Assembly (NCBI RefSeq): GCF_042651425.1
Contig: NZ_JBHSCW010000004.1
Coordinates: forward strand, 1 to 64,000
From: Fodinicurvata halophila
GTDB taxonomy: Bacteria > Pseudomonadota > Alphaproteobacteria > Kiloniellales > DSM-21159
Length of the DNA stretch: 64,000 bases
Reading direction: 5' to 3'
The position numbers and the translations under genes were made by a program. Below, piece by piece: positions 29,082-36,125 of the stretch. The notes under the pieces were generated by a model that did no database searches, was not told the DNA's origin, and worked only from the letters and a program-made list of their open reading frames with translations. Every line of letters starts with the position of its first letter. The first letter of the stretch is position 1.

Positions 29082-29915
29082 GTGAAGGTCTGGAATTTCC
29101 ATGAAGGCGAATGGATCGAAGGCAATCCGCCGCTCCTGCGGCCGTTGAGCCACGGCTTCTGGCTGGGGTCCATGGTCTTCGACGGTGCCCGCGCCTATGA
29201 AGGCATTGCCCCTGACCTGGATCTGCACTGCGCGCGGGTGATCGACTCCGCCCGCAATATCGGCCTGGCACCCTTTCACAGCGTGGAGGAGTTGCTTGAG
29301 CTGTGCCACGAGGGACTCAAGAACTTCGAGGCCGAGGACGAACTCTACATCCGCCCGGCCTATTGGGCCGAGGAGGGCTTCGTCGATCCCGATCCCGAGA
29401 CCACGCGTTTCTGCCTGACGATTCACGAGGCGCCGATGCCGGAGCCCAAGGGGGCGGCCATCACGCTGTCGCCCTTCCGCCGACCGACTCCGGAAACCGC
29501 GACCACGCACGCCAAGGCCAGCTGCCTCTACCCCAATGCCGGCCGCGCCCTGCGCGATGCCAAGGCGCGCGGCTTCGGCAATGCGGTGATGCTGGACGCG
29601 CTGGGCAACGTGGCCGAGCTGGCCACCGCTAACCTCTGGCTGGGCAAGGACGGCGTGGCGCGCACGCCGGTGCCCAACGGCACTTTCCTCAACGGCATCA
29701 CGCGCCAGCGCGTGGTCAAGCTGTTCCACGAGGCCGATGTGCCGGTCGAGGAGGTCCAGCTGACCTATCGCGACTTCCTGGAGGCTGACGAGATCTTCAG
29801 CACCGGCAACTACGGCAAGGTCATGCCCGTGACCCGCATCGAGGACCGCGAACTGCAGCCGGGACCGCTCTACAAGATGGCCCGCGAGCTCTATTGGGAC
29901 TGGTCGCACTCCTGA
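29082..29915 (+). CDS. Branched-chain amino acid aminotransferase (fold type IV)
   Basis: PLP enzyme of fold type IV, likely the transaminase for leucine, isoleucine and valine. The 277 residues are slightly shorter than E. coli IlvE. VWNFHEGEWIEGNPPLLRPLSHGFWLGSMVFDGARAYEGIAPDLDLH opens the protein, the PLP lysine K145 lies in TTHAKASCLYPN, and GNVAELATANLWLG, GTFLNGITRQRVVKL and TGNYGKVMPVTRIEDR follow in the expected order. The GTG at 29082 has the ribosome site GGGAGGA. It is monocistronic, as dapF lies 61 nt downstream in the same direction. Confidence 0.9.
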   Translation: MKVWNFHEGEWIEGNPPLLRPLSHGFWLGSMVFDGARAYEGIAPDLDLHCARVIDSARNIGLAPFHSVEELLELCHEGLKNFEAEDELYIRPAYWAEEGFVDPDPETTRFCLTIHEAPMPEPKGAAITLSPFRRPTPETATTHAKASCLYPNAGRALRDAKARGFGNAVMLDALGNVAELATANLWLGKDGVARTPVPNGTFLNGITRQRVVKLFHEADVPVEEVQLTYRDFLEADEIFSTGNYGKVMPVTRIEDRELQPGPLYKMARELYWDWSHS

Positions 29916-29976
29916 GAGGTGGCCGCGTCGGTCCGCCGTCATGGACGCGGTCCGGATGCGAGCCTATAAGAAGGCC

Positions 29977-30816
29977 ATGAGCACGCGCACTCCCTTCCGC
30001 AAGATGCATGGCCTGGGCAACGATTTCGTGATCGTGGATGCCCGCGAGACGGGTTTGTTCTTCACGCCCGGGCAGGCGGCGCGCATCGCCGATCGCCGGC
30101 GCGGCGTGGGCTGCGACCAGCTGATCGTCATGGAGCGGGCGAGCGATGATGCCGATCTGTTCATGCGCATCCTCAATGCCGACGGCAGCGAGGCCGAAGC
30201 CTGCGGCAATGCCACGCGCTGCGTCGCCCTGCTGCTGTTTGCCGAGACCGGCCGTCGCGAAGCGGTGATCCGCACGCTGGGCGGGCGCTTGCCGGCGCGT
30301 CTGGCCGAAGGCGGCGAGGTCAGCGTGGACATGGGACCGGCGTATCTCGAGTGGGACGAGGTGCCGCTGGCCGAAAAGGCCGATACGCTTCACCTGGACT
30401 TCGACTGCGGCCCGCTGGTCGATCCCGTCGCGCTGTCCATGGGCAATCCGCACGTGGTCTTCTTCGTCGAGGACGTGGATGCCATCGACCTGGAACAGCT
30501 GGGCCCCGAGATCGAGCACGATCCGCTGTTTCCGAAGCGCACCAATGTCCAGATCGTCTCGCTGGCCGGCCCGGACCATCTGCGCCAGCGCATTTGGGAG
30601 CGCGGCGCCGGCCTGACGCTCGCCAGTGGCAGCGGCGGCTGTGCCGCCATGGTCGCGGCGGCGCGCCGCGGCCTGGTCGGGCGCTCGGCCCGTGTCGACC
30701 AGCCGGGCGGACGGCTGACCCTGGACTGGCGCGAGGAGGATGGCCATGTCTGGATGACCGGGCCCGTGGCCACGGCCTTCACCGGCGAAATCGACCCCAG
30801 CCTGCTACAGGGCTGA
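29977..30816 (+). CDS. dapF: Diaminopimelate epimerase
   Basis: Epimerase converting LL- to meso-diaminopimelate for lysine and peptidoglycan. I start at the ATG at 29977 (MSTRTPFRKMHGLGNDFVIVDA), preceded by AAGAAGG, giving 279 residues. The two catalytic cysteines are Cys76 in NADGSEAEACGNATRC and the second in ASGSGGCAAMVAAARRG, a slight variant of the usual ACGTGACA block. VSMGNPHVVFFVEDV and FPKRTNVQIV are also standard. It precedes mtaB by 64 nt, and the group dapF-mtaB-ftsY-yggS may be one transcript. Confidence 0.95.
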   Translation: MSTRTPFRKMHGLGNDFVIVDARETGLFFTPGQAARIADRRRGVGCDQLIVMERASDDADLFMRILNADGSEAEACGNATRCVALLLFAETGRREAVIRTLGGRLPARLAEGGEVSVDMGPAYLEWDEVPLAEKADTLHLDFDCGPLVDPVALSMGNPHVVFFVEDVDAIDLEQLGPEIEHDPLFPKRTNVQIVSLAGPDHLRQRIWERGAGLTLASGSGGCAAMVAAARRGLVGRSARVDQPGGRLTLDWREEDGHVWMTGPVATAFTGEIDPSLLQG

Positions 30817-30880
30817 TCCTCGCGCGGCGGGCATGGACGGGCATGGACTCGGGGGCCTTCAGCCCCCTATAAGGCGCGTG

Positions 30881-32200
30881 ATGCAGACAGATTCCGCCAT
30901 AACGTCCCCCGTGGACCCGGCCTCGCAGGAGGGCAGGGAGCCGGAGATCGTGACCTTCGGCTGCCGCCTCAACGCCTATGAATCCGAGGTGATGCGCGAG
31001 CACGCGCGCGCCAACGGGCTGAGCGACGTGGTGATCTTCAACTCCTGTGCCGTGACCGCCGAGGCCGAGCGCCAGTTCCGCCAGTCCGTACGGCGCGCCC
31101 GCCGGGAGCATCCCGAGGCCATGATCATCGTCACCGGCTGTGCCGTCCAGGTGGATCCCGAGCGCTATGCCGCCATGCCCGAAGTGGACCGTGCGCTAGG
31201 CAACATGGAGAAGCTGGACCCGCGCAGCTTCGCCGCCGAGGGTCTGCCGCGTCTGATGGTCAACGACATCATGAGCGCGCGCGAGACCGCGGGGCACCTG
31301 ATCGAGGGCTTCGCCGAGCACACCCGCGCCTTCATCGAGGTGCAGCAGGGCTGCGACCACCGCTGCACCTTCTGCATCATTCCCTTTGGGCGCGGCCCCA
31401 GCCGTTCGGTGCCCATGGGCGAGATCGTCGAGCAGGTGCGCAAGCTGGTGGCCGGCGGCGTCCGCGAGGTGGTGCTGACCGGCGTCGACGTCACCTCCTA
31501 TGGTAGCGACCTGCCCGGCCAGCCGAGCCTGGGGCAGATGATGCGCCGCCTGCTGGCGCTGGTGCCGGAGCTGCCGCGCCTGCGCCTGTCCTCGCTGGAC
31601 CCGGTGGAGATCGACGACGACATCTATCGCCTGCTGGCCGAGGAGCCGCGGCTGATGCCGCACCTGCACCTCTCCGTGCAGGCCGGTGACGACATGGTGC
31701 TCAAGCGCATGAAGCGCCGCCACCTGCGCGCCGACGTGCTGGAGGTCTGCCGCAGGGTGCGTGAGCTGCGCCCCGACGCCGTCTTCGGCGCTGACATCAT
31801 CGCCGGCTTTCCCACCGAGAGCGAGGAGATGTTCGAGAACACCCTGCGGCTGGTGGACGAGGCGGGACTGACCTGGCTGCACGTCTTCCCCTATTCGGAG
31901 CGCCCCGGCACGCCGGCCGCCCGCATGCCGGCGGTGCCCAAGTCGCAGCGCAAGGAACGCGCGGCCCGTCTGCGGGCGGCCGGCCAGCGTGCCCAGGAGA
32001 CCTTCCTGGACAGCCGCGTCGGCACCATCGCCTCGGTCCTGGTCGAGGAGGATCCCGGTGACGGCGCGGGCCCGCGCGGGCGCTGCGAACACTATGCGCC
32101 GGTCCGCCTGGCGCCCGAATGCGCGGCCGGCGTCGGCGAAATCCACAAGGTCAGAATTCTGAATTCCGAAAATGGCGAACTGAGAGGGGAGCCTGCATGA
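30881..32200 (+). CDS. mtaB: tRNA t6A37 methylthiotransferase MtaB
   Basis: Radical SAM methylthiotransferase that adds a methylthio group to N6-threonylcarbamoyladenosine-37 of tRNAs. Starting at the ATG at 30881 (AAGG 7 nt before), the protein has 439 residues. Three UPF0004 cysteines (C28 in TFGCRLNAYE, C56, C87 in VTGCAVQ) and three radical SAM cysteines (C158, C162 and C165 in QQGCDHRCTFCIIPFGRGPSRSVP) are present. The C-terminal TRAM region is recognisable. Its stop overlaps the ftsY start by ATGA, so translation is coupled; MtaB-FtsY neighbours are common in alphaproteobacteria. Confidence 0.95.
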   Translation: MQTDSAITSPVDPASQEGREPEIVTFGCRLNAYESEVMREHARANGLSDVVIFNSCAVTAEAERQFRQSVRRARREHPEAMIIVTGCAVQVDPERYAAMPEVDRALGNMEKLDPRSFAAEGLPRLMVNDIMSARETAGHLIEGFAEHTRAFIEVQQGCDHRCTFCIIPFGRGPSRSVPMGEIVEQVRKLVAGGVREVVLTGVDVTSYGSDLPGQPSLGQMMRRLLALVPELPRLRLSSLDPVEIDDDIYRLLAEEPRLMPHLHLSVQAGDDMVLKRMKRRHLRADVLEVCRRVRELRPDAVFGADIIAGFPTESEEMFENTLRLVDEAGLTWLHVFPYSERPGTPAARMPAVPKSQRKERAARLRAAGQRAQETFLDSRVGTIASVLVEEDPGDGAGPRGRCEHYAPVRLAPECAAGVGEIHKVRILNSENGELRGEPA

Positions 32201-33135
32201 GCGAAGGCGGGGGCTGGTTTTCACGGCTGAAGAAGGGGCTCTCGCGCTCCTCCTCCAAGATCGGCGAGGGCATCACCGGCATCTTCACCAAGCGCAAGCT
32301 GGACGACGAGGCCCTGGAGGAGCTGGAGGACCTGTTGATCTCCGCCGATCTGGGCGTCTCCACGGCCGGCAAGCTGACCGCCAACCTGGCCAGGACGCGT
32401 TTCAACAAGGACGTCTCCGACGAGGAGGTGCGCGAGGCCCTGGCCGCCGATGTAACCGGGATCCTGGAGCCGGTGGCCCAGCCCCTGACCCCCGATCCGG
32501 ACAAGCGCCCGCATGTGGTCCTGGTGGTCGGCGTCAACGGCAGCGGCAAGACCACCACCATCGGCAAGATGGCCCAGCTGAATCGCGAGGCCGGGCGCTC
32601 GGTGGTGCTGGCGGCGGGTGACACCTTCCGCGCGGCGGCCATCGAGCAGCTCAAGGTCTGGGGCGAGCGCACCGGCTGCGAGGTGGTCTCCGGCAAGCAG
32701 GGGGCCGACGCCGCCGGCCTGGCCTACGAGGCGCTGGAGCGGGCGAAGGACAGCAACGCCGACCTGCTGTTCATCGACACCGCCGGGCGCCTGCACAACA
32801 AGTCCGACCTGATGGCCGAACTGCAGAAGATCCAGCGCGTGCTGGCCAAGCTGGACCCCGAGGCGCCGCACGACGTGCTGCTGGTGCTGGACGCCACCAC
32901 CGGCCAGAACGCGGTGCAGCAGGTGGGCACCTTCCGCGAGCTGGTGGACGTGACGGGCCTGGTGGTGACCAAGCTGGACGGCTCGGCGCGCGGCGGCGTT
33001 CTGGTGGCGCTGGCCGAGCAGTACGGCCTGCCGGTCCATGCCGTTGGGGTCGGCGAATCGGCCGAGGATCTGCGCCCCTTCGAGGCCGAGAGCTTCGCGC
33101 GCAATCTCATGGGCCTACCGGTGCGGGGAGCGTAG
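32197..33135 (+). CDS. ftsY: Signal recognition particle receptor FtsY
   Basis: SRP receptor GTPase that docks ribosome-SRP complexes to the inner membrane. I start at the ATG at 32197 (MSEGGGWFSRLKKGLSRSS), after AGAGGGGAG, giving 312 residues. A short basic amphipathic N-terminus and the NG domain follow: four-helix N domain (about 35-95) and G1 GVNGSGKTTTIGKMA near 112-126, VVLAAGDTFRAAAIEQL, DTAGRLHNKSDLM, TKLDGSARGG. The acidic A domain is short, as in alphaproteobacteria. ATGA coupling to mtaB, then yggS 4 nt downstream, indicates an operon. Confidence 0.97.
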   Translation: MSEGGGWFSRLKKGLSRSSSKIGEGITGIFTKRKLDDEALEELEDLLISADLGVSTAGKLTANLARTRFNKDVSDEEVREALAADVTGILEPVAQPLTPDPDKRPHVVLVVGVNGSGKTTTIGKMAQLNREAGRSVVLAAGDTFRAAAIEQLKVWGERTGCEVVSGKQGADAAGLAYEALERAKDSNADLLFIDTAGRLHNKSDLMAELQKIQRVLAKLDPEAPHDVLLVLDATTGQNAVQQVGTFRELVDVTGLVVTKLDGSARGGVLVALAEQYGLPVHAVGVGESAEDLRPFEAESFARNLMGLPVRGA

Positions 33136-33139
33136 GTCG

Positions 33140-33829
33140 ATGACCACGGGAACCGGACCTGACATCGCGGCCAACCTGGAGCAGATCCGCCAGCGCATCG
33201 ACCGCGCGGCGCAAAAGTCGGGGCGCACGGCGCAGGACGTCACTTTGGTGGCCGTCTCCAAGACCCATCCGCAGGAGCGGGTGAAGGCGGCCCTGGACGC
33301 CGGCCACCGCATCTTCGGCGAGAACCGCGTGCAGGAGGCCGAGGGCAAGTACCCCGGGCTTCGCGAGGCCTTCCCCGAGCTGGAGCTGCACCTGATCGGG
33401 CCGCTGCAGACCAACAAGGCGGAGGACGCCGTGGCGCTGTTCGATGTGATCCAGACCCTGGATCGCGAGAAGCTGGCGAAGGCCCTGGTCAAGGCCATGG
33501 ACAAGCTGGATCGCCGCCCGCCCTGCTTCGTCCAGGTCAATGTGGGCGAGGAGCCCCAGAAGGCGGGTGTGCTGCCCGAGGAGGCCGACGCCTTCATCGC
33601 GTCCTGCCGTGACGACTACGGGCTGCCGCTCGCAGGCGTCATGTGCATCCCGCCGCTGGACGAGGCGCCGGCGCCCCATTTCGCCCTGCTGCGCCAGATC
33701 GCCGAGCGCAACGGCCTGGCCGGCCTGTCCATGGGCATGAGCGGAGATTACGAGACCGCCGTGGAGCTGGGGGCCACCCACGTGCGCGTCGGAACGGCGA
33801 TCTTCGGCGAGCGTCCTCCGCAATCGTGA
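33140..33829 (+). CDS. yggS: YggS-type pyridoxal phosphate-binding protein (PLP homeostasis)
   Basis: PLPBP family protein, which keeps free pyridoxal 5'-phosphate in balance. The 229 residues start at the ATG at 33140 (MTTGTGPDIAANLEQIRQRI). VTLVAVSKTHPQERVKAALDAGHRIFGENRVQEAEGKYP carries the PLP lysine K41 and the GENRVQEA motif. LIGPLQTNKAEDAVALFDVIQTLD, MCIPP, LSMGMSGDYETAVELGATHVRVGTAIFG follow, all family signatures. It lies 4 nt after ftsY. The gene ends convergently with the YkuD gene. Confidence 0.95.
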   Translation: MTTGTGPDIAANLEQIRQRIDRAAQKSGRTAQDVTLVAVSKTHPQERVKAALDAGHRIFGENRVQEAEGKYPGLREAFPELELHLIGPLQTNKAEDAVALFDVIQTLDREKLAKALVKAMDKLDRRPPCFVQVNVGEEPQKAGVLPEEADAFIASCRDDYGLPLAGVMCIPPLDEAPAPHFALLRQIAERNGLAGLSMGMSGDYETAVELGATHVRVGTAIFGERPPQS

Positions 33830-33871
33830 GGCCCCCAATGGTGAGCCCGCCACAGCCGTGGAACGCCCGTC

Positions 33872-34399
33872 TCAGTCCTGGTGGACCTCGACCGCCGACT
33901 CGGGCGTGATGCCCGCCAGCACGATTTCCAGGTCGGGGCGCCGCAGCGCCACGCAGCCCAGGGTGGGCGTATAGTCCGGTTTCGCGCAATGCAGGAAGAT
34001 GGCACTGCCCAGATAGGGTTGGGGCGGACTGTCGTTGTGGCCCAGCACCACGATCAGGTCATAGAGCTCGTCGGCGCGCCACAGCTCTTCGCGGCTGGCC
34101 TCGAAGGGCAGTTTGACCAGGCGGTTGTACTCGGGATGGTCTGGATCGTCGCACCAGCCGTCGTCGGGCTCCAGGGCCCGGCAGTCGATGCGGCAGGGCG
34201 GCGGCGCGCCGCGGTCCGGGCGGAAGAACAGGCGCCGCATGGGCAGGCGGCCCGCCGGTGTGGCGCCGTCGCCCTCGCGCTTGTCGGCGGCCGGCACCAC
34301 GCCGCCGCTGCCGATGGCGCAGCGGAAGCGCTGGTCGCCGAACTCGGCCACCCAGCCGTCGGACCCCTGAAAGACGATCAGGTCGTGTGCCTTGGACAT
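33872..34399 (-). CDS. L,D-transpeptidase catalytic domain (YkuD) protein without signal peptide
   Basis: A 175-residue YkuD-fold protein. VVLGHNDSPPQPYLGSAIFLHCAKPDYTPTLGCVALR is the YkuD signature, with His137 and the catalytic Cys149. Extracytoplasmic L,D-transpeptidases cross-link peptidoglycan or attach lipoproteins. The N-terminus MSKAHDLIVFQGSDGWVAEF has no signal peptide or membrane segment, so localisation is uncertain: either it is exported by other means or it acts in another setting. Homologs of this short type are common in alphaproteobacteria. It is expressed alone, downstream of the ahpCD terminator and convergent with yggS. Confidence 0.85.
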   Translation of the reverse strand: MSKAHDLIVFQGSDGWVAEFGDQRFRCAIGSGGVVPAADKREGDGATPAGRLPMRRLFFRPDRGAPPPCRIDCRALEPDDGWCDDPDHPEYNRLVKLPFEASREELWRADELYDLIVVLGHNDSPPQPYLGSAIFLHCAKPDYTPTLGCVALRRPDLEIVLAGITPESAVEVHQD

Positions 34400-34476
34400 G
34401 CGCGCATGATAACGGCCGGGCCGCCCGGGACAAGCCCCGGGATCGACAGGCCCGAGGCGGCGCCGGATCTGAAACG

Positions 34477-34519
34477 AAAAACCCCGGCGGACAGGGGGAG
34501 AGTCTGTTCGCCGGGGTTT
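34477..34519 (-). terminator. Intrinsic terminator downstream of ahpD
   Basis: On the minus strand a stem of AAACCCCGGCG (34519-34509) pairs with CGCCGGGGTTT (34489-34479), extended inside by further paired bases near the loop, and is followed by a T-run TTTTT. This is a strong rho-independent terminator for the ahpC-ahpD transcript. The loop is about 19 nt. Confidence 0.85.
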
Positions 34520-34563
34520 CGGATTCGGAATCCAGGGAATTCCGAAAGAGAGTTCGTGTCGCC

Positions 34564-35115
34564 TCAGGCCGCGGCCTGTTGGCTCTCGGGCAGGGCGTCT
34601 TCGCCGGTCAGCGTGGCGGAGACCGCGTGGACCACGGCGGCGATGCGCAGGGCGTCCTGCACCGCTTCCTTGCTGGCGCCCTTGCCCAGCACTTCACGCT
34701 CGTGGGCTTCCAGGCACATGCCGCAGCCGTTGATGGCGGAGACGGACAGGGACCAGAGCTCGAAGTCCAGCTTCTCGGCGCCCGGGTTGGCGATGACGTT
34801 CATGCGCAGGCGCGCCGGCATCTTGCCGTATTCCGGGTTCGAAAGCAGGTGCAGCGAGCGGTAGTAGACGTTGTTCATGGCCATGATGGCCGCCGCCGAC
34901 TTGGCCGCCTTGGCGTCCTGCTCGGTGAGATGCTGCGCGGCATCCTCGGCGATGGCGGCGATGACCTTCGGGTTGCCGGCGGCGAGCGCGGAGGCCAGCA
35001 CGGCACCCCAGATCTGGCGCTCGTTCAGCGCCGTGGAACTCAGGATGTTGGACAGGTTGAGCTTCAGATCCTTGGCGTAGTCGGGAATCTGGCTCTTGAG
35101 CGTGTCGATGGACAT
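34564..35115 (-). CDS. ahpD: Alkyl hydroperoxide reductase AhpD
   Basis: AhpD-type carboxymuconolactone decarboxylase-like peroxidase partner, which reduces AhpC in alphaproteobacteria and mycobacteria. I start at the ATG at 35115 (MSIDTLKSQIPDYAKDLKLN), giving 183 residues; the longer frame upstream has no protein character. INGCGMCLEAHEREVL holds Cys131, Cys134 and His138, the expected catalytic set. It lies 139 nt downstream of ahpC on the same strand. Confidence 0.95.
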   Translation of the reverse strand: MSIDTLKSQIPDYAKDLKLNLSNILSSTALNERQIWGAVLASALAAGNPKVIAAIAEDAAQHLTEQDAKAAKSAAAIMAMNNVYYRSLHLLSNPEYGKMPARLRMNVIANPGAEKLDFELWSLSVSAINGCGMCLEAHEREVLGKGASKEAVQDALRIAAVVHAVSATLTGEDALPESQQAAA

Positions 35116-35254
35116 GGCAATGGCCTCGGCTTTTCGGTGTCGGATCAGGATGAAGGGGATGCGTAGCTTTCGGCGCCGCGGGCTGCGCGGCCGGCCCCGC
35201 CAGTCTTGCGATCTGGGTCGGGGGCCGGCCGGCTGCAGCTCTTGCTCAGCGGCC

Positions 35255-35803
35255 TCAGGCGACCTTGAGGACCTCTTCGCCCTGCTGCCAGTTGCAGGGG
35301 CAGAGCTCGTCGGTCTGCAGGGCATCGAGGATGCGCAGGGTCTCCTGCGGGTTGCGGCCGACGCTCAGGTCGTTGACGGCGACATGGCGGATGATGCCGT
35401 CGGGATCGACGATGAAGGTGGCGCGCAGGTCGACGCCCTCGTTCTTGTCGAGGATGCCCAGGGACTGGCTGAGCTCGCGCTTCAGGTCCGAGAGCATCGG
35501 GAACTTCAGGTCGCGCAGGTCTTCATGGTCGCGCTTCCAGGCCAGGTGCACGAACTCGCTGTCCGTGGAAAGGCCCAGGATCTGGGCGTCGCGATCGGCG
35601 AATTCCTCGTTCATCTGGCTGAACGCCGCGATTTCCGTCGGGCAGACGAAGGTGAAGTCCTTCGGCCAGGCGAAGAGCACCAGCCACTTGCCCTCATAGG
35701 ACTTGTCGTTGATCTCGACGAAGGCCTCGCTGGGGTTCTGCGGCTGCCCGGCGGGAACGGCCTTGAGATTGAAGGACGGAAGTGTGTCGCCAACTGTAAG
35801 CAT
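35255..35803 (-). CDS. ahpC: Peroxiredoxin AhpC
   Basis: Two-cysteine peroxiredoxin, reducing hydrogen peroxide and organic peroxides with AhpD as the electron donor. The start ATG at 35803 (MLTVGDTLPSFNLKAVPAG) follows AGGAG at 15 nt; the frame extends upstream to 35965 but that part crosses the regulatory region. The peroxidatic Cys54 is in KDFTFVCPTEIAAF, and the resolving cysteines are Cys168/Cys170 in ELCPCNW. It is the first gene of ahpC-ahpD; the upstream palindrome at 35909-35927 suggests peroxide or iron control. Confidence 0.96.
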   Translation of the reverse strand: MLTVGDTLPSFNLKAVPAGQPQNPSEAFVEINDKSYEGKWLVLFAWPKDFTFVCPTEIAAFSQMNEEFADRDAQILGLSTDSEFVHLAWKRDHEDLRDLKFPMLSDLKRELSQSLGILDKNEGVDLRATFIVDPDGIIRHVAVNDLSVGRNPQETLRILDALQTDELCPCNWQQGEEVLKVA

Positions 35804-35908
35804 GAGCTGTCTGTCTCCTGTTTCGCGTTTGCTGCGGTGCAAATGTTGCAGTGCGGTATCCACCCATATGGGCGGTAAGAAAGGTGTTTCCAGTAGGGAA
35901 GACGTATT

Positions 35909-35927
35909 TTTTGGAATAATTCCAAAA
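35909..35927. promoter_or_regulatory. 19-bp Fur-family type operator upstream of ahpC
   Basis: TTTTGGAATAATTCCAAAA is a perfect palindrome; its core is TTGGAAT-A-ATTCCAA, the 7-1-7 pattern of Fur-family boxes. It differs at one base per arm from the Irr/PerR-like pattern TTAGAAT-N-ATTCTAA. It sits just downstream of a weak promoter, about 106 nt before the ahpC start, a good place for repression. The likely ligand is a PerR- or Irr-like regulator, not encoded in this window. Confidence 0.6.
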
Positions 35928-35936
35928 CGCGTTCTT

Positions 35937-35965
35937 GAAGTAGGAAAAATCCGCGCCGGCGTCAA
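35937..35965 (-). promoter_or_regulatory. Candidate ahpC promoter
   Basis: On the minus strand TTGACG (35965-35960) and TACTTC (35942-35937) are 17 nt apart. The -35 box is good but the -10 is poor (three of six bases). The palindromic operator starts 9 nt downstream, so it would overlap the transcription start. A further half-site GGAAT lies next to the -35 box, at about 35973-35977. Confidence 0.35.
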
Positions 35966-36125
35966 GAATTTTTTGGAATGCTTTTAATCTTCACTGTTGC
36001 ACCCTGTATGTGGCTCCGAAAAACCTGGTCCATTCCGGCAAGCATGCAGCCCGGCCTGAAAAATTTTGCGCTGCACGGCGTCTGCCCTCTGGCTCTGCGG
36101 GCCTCTGCCTCTTACATAGATCGGG

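Noticed and set aside
36000..36125. LexA box before uvrB
   Set aside because: No GTTC-N7-GTTC or close variant found.
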